NCBI GenBank assembly: GCA_015067565.1
Contig: SVMF01000016.1
Span: 1 to 64,000 of the forward strand
DNA length: 64,000 nt
Direction of reading: 5' to 3'
From: Oscillospiraceae bacterium
GTDB lineage: Bacteria > Bacillota > Clostridia > Oscillospirales > Oscillospiraceae
Shown here: piece after piece, positions 24,943-34,896 of the stretch
Layout of the letters: each line of letters starts with the position of its first letter
How positions within the stretch are numbered: position 1 is the first letter of the stretch
Notes under the pieces: model-generated
What the model was told of the DNA's origin: nothing
What the model saw: the letters and a program-made list of their open reading frames with translations, nothing else
Databases searched by the model: none
Translations under genes and position numbers: made by a program

Positions 24943-27900
24943 ATGGACGAACAGAAAGATATGAACTGCGAATCAAACGAGCAGTTCCCCCCTGAAACAC
25001 CACAGGAGGCACCACAGATGCCCTCCTATGCAATCAAGAAAAAACGCACGACCTGGAAGGGGCTTCCCATGCTGCTTTCCTTCCTTTTGCCGCTGTGTGT
25101 GACAACGGTCTGCTTCCTTCTGTCGCTGTTCGGCACGGACGGAACGAATATGCTTCTGGCCTCGGACGGCTGGCATCAATACTATCCGTTCCTGGTTTCC
25201 TTCCGTGAAAAGCTGCTCAGCGGCGGCTCTCTGGAATACTCATGGACGGTCGGCATGGGACAGAGCTACCCTTCTCTGTTTGCCTATTATCTGGCAAGTC
25301 CCATGTACCTGCTCAGCGTTCTGGTGCCGCTGAATCTTCTGCCGCACTTCTTCACCATGCTGACCATTGTCAAGATCTCCCTTGCAGGTCTGTTCATGGG
25401 ACATTTCCTGCGCATCGTCTACCGCAGAAATGAGGTCTCCATTGCCTTCTTTGGCCTGATGTATGCGCTGTGTGCCTGGGCCGCAGGATATTATTGGAAC
25501 ATTATGTGGCTGGACACCTTTGCTCTGCTGCCGCTGCTGGTGGCAGGCACGGTAAGCCTCCTGCGCGACGGAAAATTCCGTCTGTACACCATTTCCCTGG
25601 CACTTTCGCTGTGGTGCAATTACTATGTTGCCTTCTTCTGCTGCATCTTTGTTCTGCTCTGTTTCCTCGGCTTTGTCATCTGCCGCTGGAACGGTCTGAA
25701 GAATTTCATGCGCAGACTCGTACGCATTGGTCTGTGTACTGCCCTGGCTGTCGGAATGGCGCTTGTTCTGCTGCTGCCGACGTTAAAGGCCATGCAGACC
25801 ACCTATTCGGCCAACGCAAGTGATTTCCCGCTCTTCCATCTCAACATCGCAGACGAGGCCTACGGTCATGTCACGCGGCATGACAATCTCCTGCAAATGT
25901 TGACCAAGGAGACGCTGCCCGGCATCGTCTCCGCCGCCAAGCAGGTCTTTACCGGTTTGATGCCGGCAACCGTCCCGACGGATATGGAAGGCCTCCCGAA
26001 TGTATTTTGCAGCTTCACCGCCGTGATCCTGGCAATCTACTATTTCTGCTGCAGGAAGATTTCCAAACGCGAAAAAATCTTCAATCTGTGCCTGCTGATC
26101 TTCCTGACGCTCAGCTTCATCGTGCGCTATCTGGACTATGTCTGGCACGGCTTCCACTTCCCGAATATGCTCCCCTACCGCTTCAGCTTCCTGTTCTCCT
26201 TCGTGCTGGTGGCCATGGCCTACCGCGCCTTCACCCTCATGGACGACTTCAAGCTCTGGCATCTTTTGATCATCACACCATTTGCGCTTCTGTTTGTATA
26301 TAATGCAAGCGTCAACTGCGATTTCGGCTCCATCCAGCAGCTGCTGACACTGGTCGTGCTTGTGGGCGTGCTCGTGTTCTTTGTGGCATACTTCTTCCTG
26401 ACCCGCGCCAAAGAGCCGACGGGTAAGACGCTGCAGCTGCTTTGGAGCTACCGCAAGGCCCTAGTCTCCTCGCTCCTGCTGACGATCATTCTTTGTGAGA
26501 TGGTCATCAGCCTGATCGGCGGCATCGATGCCGTTGGTCTGACCACGCAGTACAATGTCAACGGAAGCACTGCCTATCCGCAAGACAATGACAGCGTTCA
26601 GGCGCTTTTGTCCCATTTGGACAGCAAGAAGGATGATCCTCTGTTCTACCGCACCGAGGTCACCACAACACAGACCCTCAACGATGCGGCCCTGAACCGC
26701 TTTAACGGTGTTTCGATCTTCAATTCCTCAGCCAACGCAAACTTCAACCGTCTGACCCGTTCGTTGGGTCTGGCCTCGTGGGTCGGAAGCAATCGCTTCA
26801 TCTATTATGAAGCCTCGCCGTTTACCAATACGATGTGCGGCATTAAGTATCTGCTTGACCGCGACGGCGGACACCGCAACCTGTCTTACAATGCACTGCT
26901 CGCCAGCGCCGATGATGTCAATCTGCTGCAAAATCACTCGTTCGTTTCCGTCGGCTTCATGACGCAGAAGGAGCTTGGAAACTTCATCGTGGAAGAGTCC
27001 AACAACAACCCCGTCAGCGAGCAGAGCTTGATGTTCCGACTAGCCACCGGCGTCAGCGGAGCACTCTACGACACCTGCACCACGGAGGAATTTGAAACAC
27101 CCTTCGGTGCCACTGTCCGTCTGTCCGATGCGTCCAGATGCCAGTACAATTATTCTACCCTCGCAGCCGCCGAGGAAAAGCAGAAGATCGGCCTGATTTT
27201 CACTGTTGAGCAGGACGGTCTGTATGTCGCCAGCACCAAGCGTCCCCAGGATGCCGACAACAAGGTCAAGGTCTACTGCAACGATAACTATCTGTATTCC
27301 TTTGAAGGCAAGGTTCGTATGCTCCAGTGTGTCGGCACCTTCGAAAAGGGAGACAAGATCAAATTTGTCTACGAAGTCGCCTCCGACAGCAGCAATTCCT
27401 TTGAACTGATCTTTGCAAGACACAACGATTATCTCTTTGACGAGGGTCTGCGCACCCTGTCCGATGAGCCGTTTTTGGTCGAGGAATTTTCCGACGGCTA
27501 TGTCCGCGGCAGCGTCAACGCCCTGCAGGACGGCTTCTTCTACACGTCCATCCCCTATGAGCCGGGTTGGACAGCCTATGTCGACGGAAAAGAGGTCGAA
27601 ATGGCCGAAGGCTACGACCCGAAGAACACCGTCGTCCGTCTGTCCGATTGCGTCGTATCCTTCCCACTGAGCGCAGGCGAGCATGACATCGAGCTCGTCT
27701 ACTCCGCTCCCGGCCTGAAGGCCGGTCTGGTGATCACGATCCTGTCCCTGCTCGGCTTTGCAGCTCTGTGTTGGTACCTGCGCAAGAAGCCGATCCTGCT
27801 ACCCGACAGTGATGGTGGGGCAGGCTTGGCAGACTTCGCTCTCGGCGCAACCTTTGTCACCTTCTGCACCGCAGCCGTGGCCTTCCTGATGCTCAACGGA

Positions 27901-28167
27901 GCAAAGAAGGGTTATCCCGGAATGTTCGAAAAGCTCAATCCCGACGAGGCCTTTGCCGTCTTTGCCATCGTGTTCGTCATCGGTCTTGCGGTCTCGATCC
28001 ATCTGTGGAACCGCACCGCAAAGCTTGCATGGAAAAAATACCGTCCCGCAACAGCTCCGGCAGAGGCGCAAGAGTCGACTGAAGAAACTGAAGAAGCCGA
28101 AGAAATGGAAGAAATCCTCGCCACATCGGAAACGGAGGAACCCAATGAAGATCGAAGCAGTATGTGA
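24943..28167 (+). CDS. YfhO-family polytopic membrane protein
   Basis: 1,074 aa behind GGAGG. After a cytoplasmic Pro-rich N-terminus, about 12-14 transmembrane helices carry YfhO hallmarks: the first extracytoplasmic loop LLASDGWHQYYPFLVSFREK and the motif WTVGMGQSYPSLFAYYLASP. A large extracytoplasmic beta-rich region (about 530-920) and a final three-helix group follow, then an acidic Glu/Thr-rich tail of ~40 residues. YfhO proteins are GT-C-like and are implicated in glycosylation of wall polymers such as lipoteichoic acid in Firmicutes; that role is family knowledge. The 3' end overlaps the next gene by 23 bp, so the two are coupled. Confidence 0.9.
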   Translation: MDEQKDMNCESNEQFPPETPQEAPQMPSYAIKKKRTTWKGLPMLLSFLLPLCVTTVCFLLSLFGTDGTNMLLASDGWHQYYPFLVSFREKLLSGGSLEYSWTVGMGQSYPSLFAYYLASPMYLLSVLVPLNLLPHFFTMLTIVKISLAGLFMGHFLRIVYRRNEVSIAFFGLMYALCAWAAGYYWNIMWLDTFALLPLLVAGTVSLLRDGKFRLYTISLALSLWCNYYVAFFCCIFVLLCFLGFVICRWNGLKNFMRRLVRIGLCTALAVGMALVLLLPTLKAMQTTYSANASDFPLFHLNIADEAYGHVTRHDNLLQMLTKETLPGIVSAAKQVFTGLMPATVPTDMEGLPNVFCSFTAVILAIYYFCCRKISKREKIFNLCLLIFLTLSFIVRYLDYVWHGFHFPNMLPYRFSFLFSFVLVAMAYRAFTLMDDFKLWHLLIITPFALLFVYNASVNCDFGSIQQLLTLVVLVGVLVFFVAYFFLTRAKEPTGKTLQLLWSYRKALVSSLLLTIILCEMVISLIGGIDAVGLTTQYNVNGSTAYPQDNDSVQALLSHLDSKKDDPLFYRTEVTTTQTLNDAALNRFNGVSIFNSSANANFNRLTRSLGLASWVGSNRFIYYEASPFTNTMCGIKYLLDRDGGHRNLSYNALLASADDVNLLQNHSFVSVGFMTQKELGNFIVEESNNNPVSEQSLMFRLATGVSGALYDTCTTEEFETPFGATVRLSDASRCQYNYSTLAAAEEKQKIGLIFTVEQDGLYVASTKRPQDADNKVKVYCNDNYLYSFEGKVRMLQCVGTFEKGDKIKFVYEVASDSSNSFELIFARHNDYLFDEGLRTLSDEPFLVEEFSDGYVRGSVNALQDGFFYTSIPYEPGWTAYVDGKEVEMAEGYDPKNTVVRLSDCVVSFPLSAGEHDIELVYSAPGLKAGLVITILSLLGFAALCWYLRKKPILLPDSDGGAGLADFALGATFVTFCTAAVAFLMLNGAKKGYPGMFEKLNPDEAFAVFAIVFVIGLAVSIHLWNRTAKLAWKKYRPATAPAEAQESTEETEEAEEMEEILATSETEEPNEDRSSM

Positions 28168-28852
28168 ATATAACGACAGCGGCTATCTGATCTATGCCGC
28201 CAATCTTCCGAGGGCCTATGTGCGTGGAGAAACCGAAAACCAGGCCTTGGCCAAATTCAGTGGTGAGGCGCGCAGCTATCTGCGCTGGCTCGGCGAGAAA
28301 TGTTCTGCCTCCGAGGTCTTTGAGGTCAGTATCGTGCAGCGAAAGCACTCCGGGCTGCACATCGAGCAAGCTGATTCCGACGTCTTGTTCGATACAGAGC
28401 GCGCTCCTCTTACCGAAGAAGAATATCAGCAGCTGAAAATGCTCGCTCTGCGCTCGGCCAAGGATTTCAAGAGGCTCTACGAGGCGATCGAAAATCCCGA
28501 TATTTCCGACCGCCCTCACCGCACAGCCTTCTACGGTGCCGTGCCCCGTACCCCGCGGCAGATGTACGAGCATACCAACAAAACCACGGCCTATTATGCA
28601 GCCGCCTTCGGTATTGCGTTAGAGAATATGCCCGATATCTATGCCAATCGGATGCAGCTTCTGTCAGAGCTGGAGGCTTTGGAGGATTTCCTGTCCGACC
28701 GGGTCTATCTCGCTCCCGACGGTGAAAGCTGGACGCTGCGCAAGGTGCTGCGCCGTCTGATCTGGCACGACCGCATCCATGCCAAAGCCCTTTGGAGGAC
28801 CGCATCCTCGCTTTGGGGCAGCACAATCCCCAATCCGTTTCATTTTGTATAA
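28145..28852 (+). CDS. HicB-like N-domain plus DinB-like C-domain protein
   Basis: 235 aa; start at 28145 behind GGAGG located inside the YfhO gene. The first ~60 residues (MKIEAVCEYNDSGYLIYAAN, then LPRAYVRGETENQALAKF) resemble HicB-type partial RNase-H folds. The C-terminal half contains MYEHTNKTTAYYAAAFGI and ends in RRLIWHDRIHAKAL, which resembles the helical DinB/YfiT metal-binding fold with late His residues. The exact function is unknown; there is no HicA toxin gene beside it. A strong bidirectional terminator follows 4 bp after the stop. Confidence 0.6.
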   Translation: MKIEAVCEYNDSGYLIYAANLPRAYVRGETENQALAKFSGEARSYLRWLGEKCSASEVFEVSIVQRKHSGLHIEQADSDVLFDTERAPLTEEEYQQLKMLALRSAKDFKRLYEAIENPDISDRPHRTAFYGAVPRTPRQMYEHTNKTTAYYAAAFGIALENMPDIYANRMQLLSELEALEDFLSDRVYLAPDGESWTLRKVLRRLIWHDRIHAKALWRTASSLWGSTIPNPFHFV

Positions 28853-28856
28853 GATC

Positions 28857-28894
28857 AACACCCCCGAGGCAGTACACAGAGCCTCGGGGGTGTT
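28857..28894. terminator. Bidirectional intrinsic terminator
   Basis: A perfect 14-bp stem (AACACCCCCGAGGC / GCCTCGGGGGTGTT) with a 10-nt loop sits between the converging HicB/DinB-like gene and the ABC exporter gene. Confidence 0.85.
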
Positions 28895-28904
28895 CTTATC
28901 TTCG

Positions 28905-30809
28905 TCATTCCAATTCAAATGCGCCGGTATAAAGCTGGTAATACTGTCCCTTTTGCGCGATCAGATCCTCGTGTGTGCCACGCTCGATGATCCTTCCGTG
29001 ATCCAGAACCATGATCGCATGGCTGTTTTGCACGGTGGAAAGACGATGTGCAATAACGAAAACAGTTCTTCCGATCATCAGCGCATCCATGCCACGCTGG
29101 ACAATGGCCTCAGTTCTCGTATCAATGGAGCTGGTAGCCTCGTCCAGGATCATGACGGGAGGATCGGCAACTGCTGCCCTTGCGATGGAGATGAGCTGAC
29201 GCTGACCCTGCGAGAGGTTTGCGCCGTTGCCGGTCAGCATCGTATCGTATCCGTCGGGCAAGCGGGTGATAAAATCGTGCGCACCTGCCAGCTTGGCCGC
29301 TGCAATGCACTCATCCTTGCTCGCATCGAGCTTTCCGTAGCGGATGTTCTCCATGACCGTGCCCGTAAAGAGGTTCGTATCCTGCAAAACAATGCCGAGA
29401 GAACGGCGCAGATCGGCCTTCTTGATCTTATTGATATTGATACCGTCATAGCGGATCTTGCCATCGGCAATGTCATAGAATCGGTTGATCAGGTTGGTGA
29501 TGGTTGTCTTGCCTGCGCCCGTCGCACCGACAAAGGCGATCTTCTGCCCCGGATAGGCATAGAGGGAAACATTGTGCAAAACGGGTTTGCCCTCGTCATA
29601 CGCAAAGTCCACATCGAACATACGCACATCACCGGTCAGCTTAGTATAAGTGACCGTGCCATCGGCCTTGTGCGGATGCTTCCAGGCCCAAAGGCCCGTA
29701 TGCTCGCTGCACTCGGCCAGTTCGCCGTTTTCTTCGCGTGCGTTGACCAAGGTGACATAGCCCTCGTCGGTCTCGGGTTCTTCATCCATGAGCTCGAAGA
29801 TGCGGTTTGCACCCGCCATTCCCATGACAACGGCATTGACCTGATGCGAAACCTGGTTGATGTTGCCGACAAACTGCTTGGTCATGTTGAGGAACGGAAC
29901 GGCAATGCTAATGCTCATGGCCATACCGGAAATGGACACATTCGGTGCATTCAGGATGAGCAGAGTTGCACCCGTCAGCGCAACAACGACATAAAGAATA
30001 TTGCCCAAATTGTTCAGAACGGGGCCTAAAATATTACCGTATTTTTGTGCGTGCTCTGATTCGTGGAAGAGAGTCTCATTGAGTTCGTCGAAGGCCTTCT
30101 CGCTCTCACGCTCGTGGCAGAACACCTTGACGACCTTCTGACCGTTCATCATCTCTTCAATATAGCCTTCCACCTTACCGAGCGTTGTCTGCTGTGCAAT
30201 GGAGTGCTTCGCAGACAGGCCACCGAGCTTTGCCGTCAAGAACGACATGGCAACGACGCCTGCAACGACCACGATTGCAAGCCACAGGCAGAAATACAGC
30301 ATGATGCAGAAGATCGTCACAACCGAAACGCAGGAGATCAGAAGCTGCGGCAGGCTTTGGGAGATCATCTGGCGCAGTGCGTCGATGTCGTTGGTGTAAC
30401 GGCTCATAATGTCACCGTCGTGGTTGGCATCGAAATATTTGATCGGCAGACGCTGCATTTTGCGGAACATTTTACAGCGGAGCTTTTTCAGGGTTCCCTG
30501 GGTGATGACGGCTAAAAGCTGGTGGAACACAATTCCCGCCGTCAGCGACAGCAGATAGAACACAACCAGAAGGCCGACGGCACTGAAAATTTCTCCCTTC
30601 GCATCGCTCCATGAACCGATATGTAGATTTTTCTCAATGATGGAGATGACACGCTGCATGAACAGCGACGGCATTGCGCCGACGGCTGCAGAGATCAGGA
30701 TACAAACCAAGGTGATCGGCAGCAAAACCGGAAAAAATTCACGGATCAGCTTGAGCAAACGAGGAATCGTCCCTTTTTTTACGGTAGGTCTTTTACGCAT
30801 CTTGCTCAC
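28905..30809 (-). CDS. Heterodimeric ABC exporter subunit with canonical ATPase site
   Basis: 634 aa. A six-helix permease spans about 25-340 and the nucleotide-binding domain about 385-634. Walker A is GATGAGKTT and Walker B is VMILDEATSSID with the catalytic Glu; the switch His is in VIAHRLSTV. The signature is degenerate (NLSQGQRQL). Together with the neighbour's Asp-type Walker B this gives one active and one inactive composite site, as in TM287/288 and LmrCD. An insert of ~40 residues (EENGELAECSEH region) lies between permease and ATPase. It overlaps the partner gene by 17 bp. Substrate unknown. Confidence 0.9.
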   Translation of the reverse strand: MSKMRKRPTVKKGTIPRLLKLIREFFPVLLPITLVCILISAAVGAMPSLFMQRVISIIEKNLHIGSWSDAKGEIFSAVGLLVVFYLLSLTAGIVFHQLLAVITQGTLKKLRCKMFRKMQRLPIKYFDANHDGDIMSRYTNDIDALRQMISQSLPQLLISCVSVVTIFCIMLYFCLWLAIVVVAGVVAMSFLTAKLGGLSAKHSIAQQTTLGKVEGYIEEMMNGQKVVKVFCHERESEKAFDELNETLFHESEHAQKYGNILGPVLNNLGNILYVVVALTGATLLILNAPNVSISGMAMSISIAVPFLNMTKQFVGNINQVSHQVNAVVMGMAGANRIFELMDEEPETDEGYVTLVNAREENGELAECSEHTGLWAWKHPHKADGTVTYTKLTGDVRMFDVDFAYDEGKPVLHNVSLYAYPGQKIAFVGATGAGKTTITNLINRFYDIADGKIRYDGININKIKKADLRRSLGIVLQDTNLFTGTVMENIRYGKLDASKDECIAAAKLAGAHDFITRLPDGYDTMLTGNGANLSQGQRQLISIARAAVADPPVMILDEATSSIDTRTEAIVQRGMDALMIGRTVFVIAHRLSTVQNSHAIMVLDHGRIIERGTHEDLIAQKGQYYQLYTGAFELE

Positions 30810-32535
30810 CTACCTTATTCTGAGAGAAATAAATCTCCCGATAGATCTCGTTGCGACTGAGAAGCTCGTCATGCGTGCCAACATCGCGGACAAAGCCGCC
30901 TTCCATCACGATGATACGATCAGCATCCTGCACGGACGCAATACGCTGCGCGATGATGAGCTTTGTGGTGGTGGGGATGTATTCGCGCATGGCTTGTCGG
31001 ATCTTTGCATCCGTTTTGGTGTCAACTGCGCTGGTCGAATCATCCAGAATCAGAATTTTCGGTTTTTTCAGCAGTGCACGAGCAATGCACAGCCGCTGTT
31101 TCTGGCCGCCGGAGACATTCTTGCCGCCCTGCTCGATGTGCGTATCATAGCCATCCGGGAACTGGCTGATAAATTCGTCGGCGCAGGCCAGCTTGCAAAC
31201 ATGGCGCAGCTCTTCGTCCGTGGCATCCTGATCGCCCCAGCGCAGATTCTCGCGGATGGTGCCTGCAAAGAGAATGTTCTTCTGCAGCACCACAGCAACC
31301 TGGTTGCGCAGCGTATCCATATCGTATGCACGCACATCGACACCGCCGACCTTGACGCAGCCCTCGGTCACATCGTACAAGCGGGAAATAAGCTGAATGA
31401 GGGTAGATTTAGACGAGCCGGTGCCGCCGATGATGCCGATGGTCTCACCCGATGCAATGGAGAGATTGATGTCGGACAAAGCCATGCGTTCTGCCCTCTT
31501 AGAGTACTTGAAACTGACATTTTCAAAGGAAATTGAGCCATCTTTTACCTCAAAAACAGGGTTTTCCGGATTTTTCAGCGTGCTTTCTTCATCCAGAACT
31601 TCCGCAATGCGCTTGGCAGATTCGGTCGCCAATGTCAGCATGACGAAGATCATCGACAGCGACATCAGGCTGTTGAGCATCATGAAGCTGTAGGTCATGA
31701 GGGTCGAGATCTGACCAATGCCGACATCTGCACCGCTCGTGGTGATAATGGTATAAGAGCCGAAAGTCAGCACAAACACCATCACGGTATACATACAGAA
31801 CTGCATGATCGGGCTGTTGAGCGCCAGAATGCGCTCGGCCTTGGTAAAATCGGCGCAAATATCATCGGCGGCCGTATCGAACTTTTCCGCCTCGTGATCC
31901 TCACGCACAAAGGATTTCACTACGCGCATGGCCTTGACATTCTCCTGAATAGAGTTGTTCAGGGTATCGTATTTGCGGAACACCTTCTTGAACAGCGGCA
32001 TGGTCTTGCGGATGATCATGATCAGACCAAAGGCCATAAACGGAAGCACAAACAAGAAAATCCAAGCCAGCTTGCCGCCCATCCAGAATGCCATGATAAA
32101 AGAGAAAATCAGCAGCAGCGGCGAACGGATTGCGATGCGGATGAGCATCATGAAAGCATTTTGCACATTTGTGACATCGGTGGTCAGGCGTGTGACCAGC
32201 GATGAGGTCATGAATCGGTCGATGTTCTCGAACGAATAATTCTGTACACGGTAGAACATATCCTTGCGCAGGTTTTTTGCAAAGCCGTTCGAAGCTGTGG
32301 CGCAGGTAATGCCCGCGATCGAGCCGAAGCTCAGTGAAAGCAGCGCAAGCAGCACCAGGATCAGACCGTAGCGCAAAACCAAGCTCATCTGTGCGCCCGT
32401 TTCCATAGAATTGACCAGGCTTGCGATGACAAAGGGGATCAAGCATTCCACGATGACTTCCAGTGCCATAAAAATCGGCGTCACGATGGCATACTTTTTG
32501 TATTCACGAATGGATTTTGCAAGCGTTTTTATCAT
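30793..32535 (-). CDS. Heterodimeric ABC exporter subunit with degenerate ATPase site
   Basis: 580 aa; permease about 1-320, ATPase about 340-575. Walker A is GGTGSSKST. Walker B is LILDDSTSAVD, with Asp where the catalytic Glu belongs. The switch residue is Gln (IIAQRIASV). Its signature NVSGGQKQR is canonical and completes the active site of the partner. This is the typical non-catalytic half of type IV heterodimeric exporters. It is translated first, and the partner gene begins inside its 3' end. SD is AAAGGAGAGAC. Confidence 0.9.
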   Translation of the reverse strand: MIKTLAKSIREYKKYAIVTPIFMALEVIVECLIPFVIASLVNSMETGAQMSLVLRYGLILVLLALLSLSFGSIAGITCATASNGFAKNLRKDMFYRVQNYSFENIDRFMTSSLVTRLTTDVTNVQNAFMMLIRIAIRSPLLLIFSFIMAFWMGGKLAWIFLFVLPFMAFGLIMIIRKTMPLFKKVFRKYDTLNNSIQENVKAMRVVKSFVREDHEAEKFDTAADDICADFTKAERILALNSPIMQFCMYTVMVFVLTFGSYTIITTSGADVGIGQISTLMTYSFMMLNSLMSLSMIFVMLTLATESAKRIAEVLDEESTLKNPENPVFEVKDGSISFENVSFKYSKRAERMALSDINLSIASGETIGIIGGTGSSKSTLIQLISRLYDVTEGCVKVGGVDVRAYDMDTLRNQVAVVLQKNILFAGTIRENLRWGDQDATDEELRHVCKLACADEFISQFPDGYDTHIEQGGKNVSGGQKQRLCIARALLKKPKILILDDSTSAVDTKTDAKIRQAMREYIPTTTKLIIAQRIASVQDADRIIVMEGGFVRDVGTHDELLSRNEIYREIYFSQNKVGEQDA

Positions 32536-32710
32536 AGTCTCTCCTTTCCGGCATAGACATACTCGTCATGCCATTGTGATTGTCAGCGAAGAATCTTGTT
32601 GGCACTTAAATGATGCAGCCAGATTTCATGTCCTCGCCATGAGTCTTCCGCAGCAAGCTCCCTCACAATGACATCCAAATAGATATGTGCCGTTTTTGAA
32701 AAGTTCAAAA

Positions 32711-32741
32711 AGGTGTTGCCGGGCGGCAACACCTTTTTTAT
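32711..32741. terminator. Intrinsic terminator between the ABC operon and pnp
   Basis: A 10-bp stem AGGTGTTGCC/GGCAACACCT with loop GGGC is flanked by A and T runs on both strands. On the minus strand it ends the pnp transcript just after the pnp stop. Confidence 0.85.
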
Positions 32742-32742
32742 A

Positions 32743-34869
32743 TTACTGTTCGCTCTCTTCGATTTCCCTGAGCGCATCCTTGCGGCTGAAGTTTGCACGG
32801 CCCTTCTCATCGAAGCCCATGAACTTGACCCAAGTCATATCGCCAACGTTCAGAACGTCCTCGACCTTCTCCACGCGGCGGTTTTCCAACTTGGAGATGT
32901 GCACCATGCCGTCATGACCCGGAGCGATCTCAACGAATGCACCGATGGGCAGAATGCGGACGACCTTGCCGTAGTACAGCGCACCGACCTCGGGCACGAA
33001 GCAGATGTCATCGATCATCTTCTTTGCAGCATAGCCCGCAGCAGGATCCACAGCAGCGATAAAGACATTGCCTTCGTCGTCAATATCGACCTTTGCACCG
33101 GTATCGGCACAGATCTTCTGAATGGTCTTGCCACCGGAACCGATGACTTCGCGGATTTTCTCAACAGGGATCTTCATGGAGATCATCTTCGGAGCGTAGT
33201 CGCTGACCTCTGCGCGCGGCTCTGCGATGCAGGGGATCATAACCTCGTTCAGAATCTCCATACGGGCCTTACGGCAACGCTCAAGCGCATCGGCAATAAT
33301 TTCCATGGTCAAGCCCTTGTTCTTCAGGTCCATCTGGATGGCGGTGATACCTTCGGAGGTACCTGCGACCTTGAAGTCCATCTCGCCGTGGAAGTCCTCG
33401 ACGCCCTGGATATCGGTAAAGGTTCTCCACTCACCGGTCTCCTGGTCGGAGATCAGACCGCAGGAAATACCTGCAACCGGGCGCTTGATGGGAACACCTG
33501 CGTCCATCAGAGCCAGCGTAGAGCCACAGATGGAGCCCTGGGAGGTAGAACCGTTGGAGGACAGAACCTCGGAGACGACGCGGATGGCATACGGGAATTC
33601 CTCAACACTGGGGATGACGGGCAGCAATGCCTTCTCCGCCAGGGAGCCGTGACCGATCTCACGACGGCTGGTAGAGCGTGCTGCACGAGCTTCGCCCGTG
33701 GAGAAGGACGGGAAGTTGTAATGATGGATATAACGCTTGGTATCTTCTGCATAGATGGTGTCGAGCTTCTGAGCTGCAGCGAGAGTGTTCAGAGTGCAGA
33801 TCGACAGAACTTGTGTCTGGCCTCTTGCGAACAGACCAGAGCCGTGAACTCTGGGCAGAACGCCAACTTCGGCATCCAGAGGACGGATATCGTCCATGCC
33901 ACGGCCGTCGACACGCTTGCCGGCGAGCAGCCACTTCTTAACAACCTTCTTCTGCATCTTGTACAGGCAGACATCGATATGAACTTCGAAATCTTCGTAC
34001 TTCTCAGCAAACTTCTCAGCGAAGTCGCGGCGAGCAGCGGTCAGGCGTTCTTCGCGGATATTCTTGTCGTCGGTGTCCAGAGCAAACTCAATCTGATCCA
34101 TGCCGTAAGCGCACAAATCGTCGAGCAGATCGTGGTTGACAGCAGCCTTCTCGAAGGTGAACTTTTCCTTGCCGATGGCATCCACGATGGTGTTGATGAA
34201 CTTAACGATCTCCATATTGGCCTCGTGGGCGATACGGATGGACTCGTAGACGATCTCTTCGGGGGCTTCCTTGGCCTCAGTCTCGATCATGACGACCTTC
34301 TCGAAGGTGGAAGCGATGCATACGAAGCAATCGCACTCATTGCGCTGCTCAGCAGAGGGGTTGATGATATACTCGCCGTTGAGGTGCGCAACATTGGTGG
34401 TAGCGACCGGACCGTTCCAGGGCACATCGGAAGAAGCGATGGCAATGGAGGCACCCAGAGATGCAACGATCTCAACAGGGTTTTCGTAGTCGTTGGTCAG
34501 AACGGTGCAAGTGACGACAACATCGTTACGCAGCTCGTCATCAAACAGCGGGCGCATCGGGCGGTCGATGATACGGCTGTTGAGGATGCCACGCTCAGAG
34601 GGTTTGCCCTCGCGACGGTTGAAGCTGCCGGGGATACGGCCGACGGAGTACATTCTCTCCTCGAACTCGATGGTCAGGGGGAAGTAGTCGATGCCGCTCT
34701 TGGGCTCGGGGGAGCAGGTCACGGTGGTCAGGACGGTGGTATCGCCGTAACGGCAGATGCACTCAGCATTGGCCAGTTCGGCAACTTTGCCGGTCTCGAC
34801 GGTAAATGCACGGCCGCCGATCACGGTTTCGAACACATGGTGATTGGGATACTGCTTTCTGGTGATCAT
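32743..34869 (-). CDS. pnp: Polyribonucleotide nucleotidyltransferase (PNPase)
   Basis: 708 aa, full length for the family. It has two RNase-PH-like domains (about 10-230 and 310-540), then a KH domain (EKIREVIGSGGKTIQKICAD) and an S1 domain (YYGKVVRILPIGAFVEIAPG). Substrate-binding RPMRPLF and the active-site region GQTQVLS are present. PNPase degrades RNA 3' to 5' phosphorolytically in the degradosome. AAGGAGG precedes the start. The gene follows rpsO, an order conserved across bacteria, but is separated from it by a terminator and a 253-bp inverted repeat that forms its long leader. Confidence 0.97.
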   Translation of the reverse strand: MITRKQYPNHHVFETVIGGRAFTVETGKVAELANAECICRYGDTTVLTTVTCSPEPKSGIDYFPLTIEFEERMYSVGRIPGSFNRREGKPSERGILNSRIIDRPMRPLFDDELRNDVVVTCTVLTNDYENPVEIVASLGASIAIASSDVPWNGPVATTNVAHLNGEYIINPSAEQRNECDCFVCIASTFEKVVMIETEAKEAPEEIVYESIRIAHEANMEIVKFINTIVDAIGKEKFTFEKAAVNHDLLDDLCAYGMDQIEFALDTDDKNIREERLTAARRDFAEKFAEKYEDFEVHIDVCLYKMQKKVVKKWLLAGKRVDGRGMDDIRPLDAEVGVLPRVHGSGLFARGQTQVLSICTLNTLAAAQKLDTIYAEDTKRYIHHYNFPSFSTGEARAARSTSRREIGHGSLAEKALLPVIPSVEEFPYAIRVVSEVLSSNGSTSQGSICGSTLALMDAGVPIKRPVAGISCGLISDQETGEWRTFTDIQGVEDFHGEMDFKVAGTSEGITAIQMDLKNKGLTMEIIADALERCRKARMEILNEVMIPCIAEPRAEVSDYAPKMISMKIPVEKIREVIGSGGKTIQKICADTGAKVDIDDEGNVFIAAVDPAAGYAAKKMIDDICFVPEVGALYYGKVVRILPIGAFVEIAPGHDGMVHISKLENRRVEKVEDVLNVGDMTWVKFMGFDEKGRANFSRKDALREIEESEQ

Positions 34870-34896
34870 AATAAATCCTCCTTAATGATTTGTAGT

